5,169 nucleotides of DNA from Flavisolibacter sp. (lineage in GTDB: Bacteria; Bacteroidota; Bacteroidia; Chitinophagales; Chitinophagaceae). This document shows positions 1-5,169 of this stretch, piece by piece (position 1 is the stretch's first letter; every line of letters starts with the position of its first letter). The DNA is taken from NCBI GenBank assembly GCA_013695175.1, contig JACDAZ010000162.1:1-5169 (forward strand). The letters run 5' to 3'. Both the position numbers and the translations under genes were made by a program. The notes below the pieces were generated by a model. That model ran no database searches and had not been told where the DNA came from. It saw nothing but the letters and a program-made list of their open reading frames with translations.

Positions 1-253
1 ACTGTAGCTGATGAACCTGTCCGGGACGCAGCAGAAAGATACACTCATCTGATACCGGATGTGGTACAAAATCTATTTCATGTGCGCCTTCACCTGCCTG
101 CAACAAAAGAATAAAGAAGAAGTTATGCCGATGCAGATCATGTTGCAGATCGCCACCGTTAAGGATGTTCTCCAGCTTGCGGATGCTAAAACGACCAGCA
201 CTACTTTGCTCCTTCGGGGCAATAGGTATTTGTCTGATCGGTATTGTTTTCAT
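1..253 (-). CDS. AraC-family transcriptional regulator, N-terminal part (runs off the left edge)
   Basis: Reading the minus strand from the ATG at 253 gives 84 open codons up to the window edge. An in-frame TAA lies two codons upstream (257-259), so this is the first possible start and is well defined. The visible protein is the cupin-like sensing domain of an AraC-type regulator. Residues 22-31 (FSIRKLENIL) lead into the conserved block LHRHNFFFILLL (40-51), then GEGAHEIDF (54-62) and IFLLRPGQVHQL (72-83). That order is typical of Bacteroidota AraC regulators of about 280-300 residues. The two C-terminal helix-turn-helix motifs that would bind DNA are outside the window. The ligand cannot be read from the sequence. 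The gene is divergent from the GGT-like gene at 490, with a 236-bp gap holding repeated heptamers, so it could regulate itself, that neighbour, or both; this is inference. No convincing Shine-Dalgarno is visible, as is common in this phylum. Confidence 0.85.
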   Translation of the reverse strand, partial: MKTIPIRQIPIAPKEQSSAGRFSIRKLENILNGGDLQHDLHRHNFFFILLLQAGEGAHEIDFVPHPVSDECIFLLRPGQVHQLQ

Positions 254-343
254 TACTTAAAGTTATTGATAATGAAACCTTTCATTCACAAAAAAAGCTG
301 TTACCAATACCCTTGTTCTTTCATTTCCTCTATCTTAATGAAA
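248..343. repeat. Cluster of five AATGAAA/TTTCATT heptamers upstream of the araC-type gene
   Basis: The heptamer occurs as TTTCATT at 248-254, AATGAAA at 271-277, TTTCATT at 280-286, TTTCATT at 319-325 and AATGAAA at 337-343. The copies at 271-286 form a perfect dyad, AATGAAA-CC-TTTCATT, 18 bases upstream of the araC start codon. The copies at 319-343 form a wider inverted pair with an 11-bp gap. The copy at 248-254 overlaps the araC start codon. Two copies share an extra C (CTTTCATT at 279-286 and 318-325), 39 bp apart. The positions suit an operator region, but the motif is AT-rich and simple, and AraC proteins more often bind direct repeats. A regulatory role is inference. Confidence 0.35.
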
Positions 344-458
344 ATTGCTTCTTTTAAAAAATACTGGATAAACTACTTTATGAAATGGTTTTATAAAACT
401 ATTGAATAGATTGTTTTTCTTCTTTACTAAAACATTTCCGGTGCCGGTTCTGATCTTC

Positions 459-474
459 TAAAGATTTATCTTTA
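459..474. promoter_or_regulatory. Short dyad and weak promoter-like box before the GGT-like gene
   Basis: TAAAGAT (459-465) and ATCTTTA (468-474) are perfect inverted repeats separated by TT. A second, overlapping inverted pair, ATCTT (453-457) and AAGAT (461-465), makes the block alternate in orientation. The right arm reads TATCTTTA at 467-474, one base from the Bacteroidota -7 consensus TAnnTTTG, and sits 15 bases before the ATG at 490. I found no TTTG at the right distance upstream, so the promoter reading is weak. The dyad itself is certain; its role as an operator is inference. Confidence 0.25.
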
Positions 475-489
475 AAAAAACAATCCGGT

Positions 490-2367
490 ATGAAACATTT
501 TACTCTGATAATCTTAACCTTATTTATTATGCATGCTCATGCCCAACAAACCCAAAAGCCTGTTTTGCATGCAAAAAACTGGATGGCAATTACAGGTAAA
601 CCTTTGGCTGCCACTGCCGGGGCTATGATTTTTCAGCAAGGTGGTAATGCCGTTGATGCAGCATGCGCTATGTTAGCGGCCACTTGTACCATGTGGGATG
701 TGTTACACTGGGGTGGAGAAACACAAGCACTAATTTATAATCCAAAAACAAAAAAAGTAATTGCAATAAATGCAATGGGTATAGCTCCAACGGGTGCAAC
801 TCCAGAATTTTTTAAAAGTAAGGGATATAATTTTCCTCCAGAATTTGGACCCCTTGCTGCCACAACACCGGGAACACCGGGTGGCATTTGCTATATGCTT
901 GCCAATTATGGCACCATGACTTTAGAACAAGTACTTGCACCAGCAATTCAAATGGCCGCAGGTTATCCTATAGAAGCACAAACAGCAAATAGTATAGAAA
1001 GAAATAAAGAACGTATAAAGGAATGGCCATACAGTAAAAAAGTTTTTCTTCCACATCTGGGAGAAAAACGTGAAGCGCCTGAAGCAGGAGAAATTTTTGT
1101 TCAAAAAGATTTACTTCAGACACTTTCTAAGATGGTGGAAGCAGAAAAAAATGCAAGGAAAGCAGGCAAGAACAGGAAGGATGCAATCATGGCTGCATAT
1201 GACCGTTTTTACAAAGGTGATATTGCCCGGGAATTTGTAAGAGGTAGCCAGGAACAGGGAGGGCTTATAACCATGGAGGACCTTGCAAAATGGAAACCTA
1301 TTGAAGAGGAACCATTAAAAGTGAATTACAAAGGCATAGAAGTATATAAAATGCAGCAATGGACGCAGGGACCTATGTTGTTGCAGTCATTGAACATTTT
1401 GGAAAATTTTGATTTAAAAAGCATGGGTTACAACAGCACAAAATATATCAACACTGTTTATCAATCCATGAGCCTTGCATTTGCTGACAGGGATTTTTAT
1501 TATGGTGATCCTTATTTTAATAAACATCAACCTATGAAAGGATTACTTGATAAAGATTATGCAAAGCAAAGAGCAGCACTTATAGATTCAACCAAGAATA
1601 ATATTAATATAGGTCCTGGTGATCCATATCCTTTTGAAGGAAAAACTAATCCATTCTTAAACTTGCTAAAAAACAGGGGTTATGAAATGGATACAGCTAC
1701 AAGAAATTTTGCTCCCACGCATGATATCAGAAATGAATCATCTATGACAGAATACCAGGAGAGACTTTGGTTGGGAACAACAACTGTTGAAGCAGCCGAT
1801 AAAGATGGATGGGTTGTATCTATAACACCTAGCGGTGGATGGATTCCTGCTACCATTGCCGGCAATACCGGAATAGGAATGAGCCAGCGAATGCAAAGCT
1901 TTGTTTTGGATTCATCACTTAATCCATTTAATGTAGTTGCACCCGGTAAAAGACCACGAGTAACGCTAACCCCTTCCATGGCATTAAAAGATGGTAAACC
2001 TTATTTATCATTTGCTGTTCAGGGAGGAGATACGCAGGATCAAAATCTATTGCAGTTCTTTTTAAATATGGTAGAATTTGGAATGAACGTACAACAGGCA
2101 TCCGAAGCTGCTAATATCAACAGCAATCAGCTATGGCTTTCTTTAGGAGGCACAAAAATCGATGACCGCAAGCCAAAGCCGGGACATATATTGCTGCAAA
2201 GAAATACACCGGAAGCAATAAGAGAAGAATTAAAAAAAATGGGTTATACATTATCTTTTACAGACAGAACCAGCGGACCTATCAATGCAATTTATTTTGA
2301 CTGGAAACACGGCACTCTCTGGGGCGGTTCCAGTAATCATGGTGAAGATTATGGAATTGGGTGGTAA
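490..2367 (+). CDS. Secreted gamma-glutamyltransferase-family protein (Ntn hydrolase, acylase-like active site)
   Basis: This is a complete 625-residue protein, near the usual 550-620 of the family. Residues 1-18 form a signal peptide with a likely cut after AHA (16-18), so it should act in the periplasm. GGNAVDAA (51-58) and TTPGTPGG (125-132) are family blocks. GTTTVEAADKDG (429-440) matches the TTHxSVVDKDG processing site, making Thr430 the predicted nucleophile; self-cleavage before it would give subunits of about 429 (including signal peptide) and 196 residues. Next come GKRPRVTLTPSMALKDGKP (486-504) and QGGD (511-514). By eye against E. coli GGT, Arg114 corresponds to Met96, Asp433 to Ser470, and Ser462-Ser463 to Val491-Thr492. 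These are glutamate-binding positions, so classical gamma-glutamyl transfer on glutathione is doubtful. The GGD block followed by an FGMN block (530-533) resembles the YwrD/cephalosporin-acylase-like branch. The substrate is unknown. The gene stands alone, about 200 bp before the HD gene. Confidence 0.9.
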   Translation: MKHFTLIILTLFIMHAHAQQTQKPVLHAKNWMAITGKPLAATAGAMIFQQGGNAVDAACAMLAATCTMWDVLHWGGETQALIYNPKTKKVIAINAMGIAPTGATPEFFKSKGYNFPPEFGPLAATTPGTPGGICYMLANYGTMTLEQVLAPAIQMAAGYPIEAQTANSIERNKERIKEWPYSKKVFLPHLGEKREAPEAGEIFVQKDLLQTLSKMVEAEKNARKAGKNRKDAIMAAYDRFYKGDIAREFVRGSQEQGGLITMEDLAKWKPIEEEPLKVNYKGIEVYKMQQWTQGPMLLQSLNILENFDLKSMGYNSTKYINTVYQSMSLAFADRDFYYGDPYFNKHQPMKGLLDKDYAKQRAALIDSTKNNINIGPGDPYPFEGKTNPFLNLLKNRGYEMDTATRNFAPTHDIRNESSMTEYQERLWLGTTTVEAADKDGWVVSITPSGGWIPATIAGNTGIGMSQRMQSFVLDSSLNPFNVVAPGKRPRVTLTPSMALKDGKPYLSFAVQGGDTQDQNLLQFFLNMVEFGMNVQQASEAANINSNQLWLSLGGTKIDDRKPKPGHILLQRNTPEAIREELKKMGYTLSFTDRTSGPINAIYFDWKHGTLWGGSSNHGEDYGIGW

Positions 2368-2370
2368 TTA

Positions 2371-2418
2371 ATATGCAGATGTGCGAATATGCAAATATGC
2401 AGATATGCAGATATGCAA
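2371..2418. repeat. 8-bp tandem repeat, six units (ATATGCAG/ATATGCAA)
   Basis: Six consecutive 8-bp units begin three bases after the GGT-like stop codon: ATATGCAG, ATGTGCGA, ATATGCAA, ATATGCAG, ATATGCAG, ATATGCAA. A decayed seventh unit, ATGTTTAG, may follow at 2419-2426. The units differ mainly at the last base, with one more diverged copy at position two. The array lies outside any coding frame I can support, so copy-number change would not switch a protein on or off. From memory, similar ATATGCAGATGTGCAAAT-like strings occur between genes in Bacteroidota; their role is not known to me. Confidence 0.85.
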
Positions 2419-2571
2419 ATGTTTAGATTGAAAATAAACAAGCTTATGAAGCTTTTGGCTGGTAGGGTAACTTTTTTCATTTTACCTTTTACATTTTAAA
2501 ATTTTTAAAATTTGGAAGCAATACAACCATTAGGCAGGACCACATTTGGAGATGCTGCTAATGCAGGGAAT
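2419..2571. other. AT-rich intergenic leader before the HD gene
   Basis: The stretch holds two AAGCTT palindromes (2440-2445 and 2449-2454) three bases apart, which could fold into a small stem after the GGT-like gene. The stem is followed only loosely by a T run at 2472-2477, so I do not call a terminator. ATTTTAAAAT at 2493-2502 and ATTTTTAAAAT at 2501-2511 are overlapping near-palindromic copies. AAAATTTG at 2507-2514 is one base from the Bacteroidota -7 consensus TAnnTTTG but lacks a partner TTTG upstream. From 2512 to 2571 the HD reading frame is open, starting at a TTG, so this end may be coding. Confidence 0.3.
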
Positions 2572-3117
2572 GTGATACCCGAAAAAGAAGCATTAGAATT
2601 ATTATATGATTGGGTGGAAAATGAAAGGCTGCGTCTTCACATGAAACAGGTGGGAGGAATAATGAAAGCCTGGGCATTGGAAAAAGAAAATCTTTCTGAA
2701 CAAGAGGCACATAAATGGTGGCTGGCAGGTTTGCTGCATGATGCAGATTGGGAAAAACATCCCAATGATCATTGTCGTATTATTATTGAGGAATTGGAAA
2801 AAAGAAATATTGATCCTGTAATTATACAATGCATTGCATCTCATGGTCCCCGTCATTTTGGAGTAGAACCACATTCAAAAATGGATAAAATGATTTATGC
2901 TATTGATGAATTATCTGGTTTTATCCATGCAGCTGCTTTAATACGGCCCAACAGGTATAATGGTATGGATGTAAAAAGTGTTCAAAAGAAAATAAAAACT
3001 CCTTCATTTGCCGCACAGGTAAGCAGGGATGATATTCAGGATGCTGTTAGCAGAATAGATTATTCTTTAGAAGAACTTATCTTTTTTATAATTGAACATC
3101 AGAAAGAAATATCTTAA
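2572..3117 (+). CDS. HD-domain (HDIG-type) phosphohydrolase, non-ATG start
   Basis: The open frame runs from a TTG at 2512 to the TAA at 3115-3117 (201 codons). I prefer the GTG at 2572 (181 or 182 residues), because HD-family similarity begins at EKEALELLYDW just after it. The first in-frame ATG, at 2641, would remove the first metal-binding histidine. Counting from the TTG, HD-domain residues are His43 (RLHMKQV), His76-Asp77 (GLLHDADW), His87 (NDHC), His111 (ASHGP) and Asp132 (AIDELSGFIHAAALIRP). The later block KTPSFAAQVSRDDI (162-175) is typical of this small bacterial HD subfamily. Such proteins are metal-dependent phosphohydrolases, often acting on nucleotides; the substrate cannot be told here. 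No signal peptide is seen, so it is probably cytoplasmic. A seven-codon ORF, MLLMQGM (2552-2575), ends in a TGA overlapping the GTG as GTGA, which could couple translation but may be chance. The gene converges with the pseudogene ending at 3178. Confidence 0.8.
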   Translation: MIPEKEALELLYDWVENERLRLHMKQVGGIMKAWALEKENLSEQEAHKWWLAGLLHDADWEKHPNDHCRIIIEELEKRNIDPVIIQCIASHGPRHFGVEPHSKMDKMIYAIDELSGFIHAAALIRPNRYNGMDVKSVQKKIKTPSFAAQVSRDDIQDAVSRIDYSLEELIFFIIEHQKEIS

Positions 3118-3177
3118 TTATCCCGTTTGTTCAGAATGTTTGGATCATCATTAAAATAAAACTTCATCATGTAAAGG

Positions 3178-4184
3178 TTATTGTTTCAAATTAACCCCTG
3201 ATATTTCTATACCCGGTTTATCCTCTTCATTTTTATTTTGACCAAACCTAAATTCTATTCTTTCTACCTTTTCCAGATTAAATGGTTGTGTGGATACGGA
3301 ACTAAAATAAAGTGGCAAGAAATGCAGGTATGGTCTTGGCAATAACAAAAACGAATCTTTTTTTAATTTGTTTAATGGTATTTCAATTTCACCAAAAGAT
3401 TGCGAAAGTGAGATGGTAGTTGAAAAAGCTTGTGCATCTTCTGTAATCAATGAGATAGTAACAGGAACTGTTCCTGATGACGCTCTTCCTTTTACAACCA
3501 GAATATTGAAAGCACCCATGTCATCTGCCCTTCCTTTTATTTTATCTTTAAAATAATATTAAAACCCATTCCATTTTTATCATTTGAATTATTAGTTGCT
3601 TTCAGAACAATTTCTCCTGGAGTGTTAGTTGTTATATATTCCAAAGCATTATTTCTCCAGTCAGGGTTATATACCATAATCATATTTCGATCTTTGGCCG
3701 GATCAAATAACACTACCGGAGATGATGAAGGAACCAACACAGTTTCCCAGCTTTCATTAATATAATTATCCATGCATAAGGATTGCCTTTATGTCCTCCG
3801 GGAAATGTAAAAGTTTCTGCTTGTTTTTGAATCATGATACGGTAATTCAAAATACCGGGACTTACCATATCAACAGGAACTTCTGCTGAATAATGATATG
3901 GTTTTACTGCAATCATGGAAACTGTTTTCCACTTGTTTGAACTGTTCCTGAGTTCGATTGAAATTTTATCTGCTGAATCAGCACCGGCTATAGTTGCAGA
4001 TATTGTATCCATATGCAAAAGGAACTGTATAATTCACTCCAAAAAATCTAGCTTCTTTTTTATCTTTTTTAAAACGAACTACACCGGATTTATCTATGTA
4101 AATCAAATTTTGCTTTTGTGAACTTGCAAATAAACAGCTGGTGATTAAAAAAAATAAAAGACAACTTTTTGAAACAGTTTGCAT
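3178..4184 (-). pseudogene. Decayed secreted glycoside-hydrolase-like gene: internal deletion plus two frameshifts
   Basis: Four minus-strand segments in shifting frames read as one protein. Segment 1 (4184 to about 4005) starts MQTVSKSCLLFFLITSC, a signal peptide with a possible lipobox ITSC, and reaches FFGVNYTVPFAYGY (47-60). In intact relatives, as I recall them, that motif opens a GH5-like barrel. Segment 2 (about 4009 to 3770) jumps to DTISATIAGADSADKISIEL, an Ig-like region normally located after the catalytic domain. Segment 3 (3770 to about 3555) continues DNYINESWETVLVPSSSPVV; the change NPYAW to DNY fits loss of one G at 3770-3771. Segment 4 (about 3555 to 3178) continues YFKDKIKGRADD and MGAFNILVV to GVNLKQ and a TAA; the change near 3555 fits loss of one T. 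The last two segments resemble a beta-sandwich carbohydrate-binding region. About 335 residues remain, with no catalytic core. The family name rests on memory of relatives; the disrupted frames are directly visible. It lies downstream of the SusE/F-like gene, same strand. Confidence 0.8.
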
Positions 4185-4207
4185 AAACGATTCATTATTT
4201 AGAACAA

Positions 4208-4240
4208 CAAAGTTTAAGCTACTAAAATCTTCCTTACAAA
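4208..4240 (-). promoter_or_regulatory. Bacteroidota-type promoter candidate for the pseudogene
   Basis: On the minus strand, TTTG (4240-4237) is followed after 21 bases by AAACTTTG (4215-4208), one base from TAnnTTTG. This spacing suits the Bacteroidota -33/-7 promoter. The -7 box ends 23 bases before the ATG at 4184. A perfect dyad, AATTGA-CGA-TCAATT (4239-4253), overlaps the -33 element and could be an operator. The match is by eye, and such motifs are common in AT-rich DNA. Confidence 0.35.
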
Positions 4241-4260
4241 TTGACGATCAATTGTAATGG

Positions 4261-4291
4261 AAATAAATAAAACCGCCTCAATGAGACGGTT
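4261..4291 (-). terminator. Rho-independent terminator after the SusE/F-like gene
   Basis: On the minus strand a stem of AACCG and CTC pairing with GAG and CGGTT, with one internal mismatch and a three-base loop (4291-4271), is followed by TTATTTATTT (4270-4261). It begins 21 bases after the stop codon at 4313-4315 and ends before the promoter candidate of the next minus-strand gene. The plus-strand side has only a short broken T tract (TCTTTAT), so the minus direction is preferred. Confidence 0.75.
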
Positions 4292-4312
4292 CTTTATCAA
4301 AAATAAAAAACA

Positions 4313-5169
4313 TTAATTGATTGTTACTGTTTGGGTATGCTCATTTAATGTAATAGTATAAGTTCCTGCTGTAGCTGGAGTCTTAAAGTTATCTCCACCT
4401 TCCCACTTAATCTTCCTGCTACCTGCACCATTGGCAGGACCGGCATCTTCATAATCAAATGCTCCCCAATCGTTGCCAGCTAAAAACTTAATGTCTTTAT
4501 TTGCTTCTAGATCAAGTGTTATTTTCCATATCCCATTACCTTCATAAGTCATTTGTGGTGAAACACCGGGAGACCATGCGTTGACTCCGGTTATGCCATC
4601 ACCTACTACTCTCATTTCTGTAGCAGGACTTATTTCATATTTAATATTATCAGGATCTCTTCCATCCCATATAACCCTGTACCTGCCTGCAGTTGTGATA
4701 TCAGGAAAATTAGGGCCATTCACTTCTAACGTACTTCCACTGCCACCATTGGAACCATAACTGCGTGTTTCGTCCACAGAATTGCTGCCATTATTCCATT
4801 GATTATTATCTATTAACTTCCAACCACCTGTTGTAAATGCAGTAATTCCTACAAATAAATTATCATCCGCAAATCCCATAGCATAATTAGGGAAAGTTGC
4901 GCCTGGATTCCAATCCGCACCAGTAGCACCACCCACAAATCCCATTCTTCCTTCCCTGATATCATACTTCATTGTATTAAGATCAATGGAAATTCTATAA
5001 ACACCGGCAGCAGATACAGTAAAATTATCTCCATTTTGAGAAAGCGTTCCACCTGTTCCACCATAGTTCACATCCCAACTTCTACCCTGTGTTACTTTAA
5101 ATTGTGCACCTGCAGGTAAATAAATGTAGGTGTAGTACATGGAGTTTAATAACCCTGAACGTTGATCTC
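4313..5169 (-). CDS. SusE/SusF-like outer-membrane starch-binding protein, C-terminal part (5' end outside window)
   Basis: The frame is open from the right edge to the TAA at 4313-4315. It includes nine codons (DQRSGLLNS) upstream of the ATG at 5140, so that ATG is internal and the true start, with its expected lipoprotein signal, lies outside. About 284 residues are visible. Counting from that ATG, there is the end of one beta-sandwich module (to about 64, with NFTVSAAGVYRISIDL at 39-54). A second module (about 65-172) contains RMGFVGGATGADWNPG, GGWKLID and DITTAGRYRVIWD. A third (about 173-275) contains MRVVGDG, NGIWKITLDL, IKFLAGNDWG and a closing AGTYTITLNEHTQTVTIN. Repeated modules ending in AGxYxI are typical of SusE/SusF, surface lipoproteins that bind starch or related glucans beside the SusCD importer. 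The upstream genes are probably susC- and susD-like, outside the window. I cannot separate SusE from SusF. The end is complete, with a terminator just downstream. Confidence 0.85.
   Translation of the reverse strand, partial: DQRSGLLNSMYYTYIYLPAGAQFKVTQGRSWDVNYGGTGGTLSQNGDNFTVSAAGVYRISIDLNTMKYDIREGRMGFVGGATGADWNPGATFPNYAMGFADDNLFVGITAFTTGGWKLIDNNQWNNGSNSVDETRSYGSNGGSGSTLEVNGPNFPDITTAGRYRVIWDGRDPDNIKYEISPATEMRVVGDGITGVNAWSPGVSPQMTYEGNGIWKITLDLEANKDIKFLAGNDWGAFDYEDAGPANGAGSRKIKWEGGDNFKTPATAGTYTITLNEHTQTVTIN

Noticed and set aside
59..409. Plus-strand open frame of 116 codons.
   Set aside because: It lies opposite the AraC-type coding sequence and its upstream region; its protein is low-complexity and resembles nothing I know, while the minus strand shows clear AraC motifs.
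922..1104. Minus-strand open frame inside the GGT-like gene.
   Set aside because: Phe- and Cys-rich antisense reading of a well-supported gene.
1680..1979. Minus-strand open frame of 99 codons inside the GGT-like gene.
   Set aside because: It overlaps the conserved catalytic region of the GGT-like protein on the other strand; no family features of its own.
2371..2418. CRISPR array.
   Set aside because: The units are 8 bp and directly abutting, with no spacers and no cas genes nearby.
2440..2477. Terminator for the GGT-like gene formed by the two AAGCTT palindromes.
   Set aside because: The stem is only six pairs, two of them G-C, and the T run starts 17 bases after it.
2602..2874. Minus-strand open frame of 90 codons opposite the HD gene.
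   Set aside because: Antisense shadow of conserved HD-domain codons.
3118..3177. Bidirectional terminator between the convergent HD gene and pseudogene.
   Set aside because: I found no stem of useful length in this 60-base gap.
3368..3556. Plus-strand open frame opposite the pseudogene.
   Set aside because: The minus-strand reading is clearly a beta-sandwich-like protein segment continuous with its neighbours; this frame is its shadow.
3178..4018. Three separate small minus-strand genes (3178-3519, 3537-3773, 3713-4018).
   Set aside because: Their proteins join end to end into one continuous homologous sequence with one-base shifts, so they are fragments of a single broken gene.
3915..4121. 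Plus-strand open frame opposite the pseudogene N-terminus.
   Set aside because: Shadow of the signal peptide and Ig-like region; no recognisable features.

Overview
The window looks like a piece of a Bacteroidota chromosome, probably Chitinophagaceae or a close relative. This rests on a SusE/SusF-type outer-membrane protein, an AraC regulator and an HD protein of types I know from that group, AT-rich intergenic DNA, and a promoter-like site of the Bacteroidota TTTG / TAnnTTTG kind. I name no species.

Layout, left to right. (1) At 1-253 on the minus strand is the N-terminal part of an AraC-family regulator whose C-terminus lies outside the window. (2) A divergent gap, 254-489, carries several copies of the heptamer AATGAAA/TTTCATT plus two short dyads. 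(3) At 490-2367 on the plus strand is a complete, secreted gamma-glutamyltransferase-family protein that keeps the catalytic threonine but lacks several classical glutamate-binding residues. (4) An AT-rich gap with an 8-bp tandem repeat follows. (5) Next is a plus-strand HD-domain phosphohydrolase ending at 3117, with a non-ATG start. (6) At 3178-4184 on the minus strand are the remains of a secreted glycoside-hydrolase-like gene: a normal N-terminus joined to the C-terminal domains, with the expected catalytic region missing and two further one-base frameshifts. (7) A promoter-like region and a hairpin terminator come next. (8) At 4313-5169 on the minus strand is the C-terminal part of a SusE/SusF-like outer-membrane lipoprotein whose 5' end lies outside the window.

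The right half reads as the tail of a polysaccharide (probably starch or alpha-glucan) utilization locus: the SusE/F-like gene is intact as far as visible, while the neighbouring hydrolase-like gene is dead. The left half is a regulator facing a periplasmic amidohydrolase-type enzyme; whether the regulator controls it is inference. I see no RNA gene, CRISPR array, insertion sequence or new defence-type system. The most unusual items are the deletion-fused pseudogene, the heptamer cluster and the altered active site of the GGT-like enzyme.
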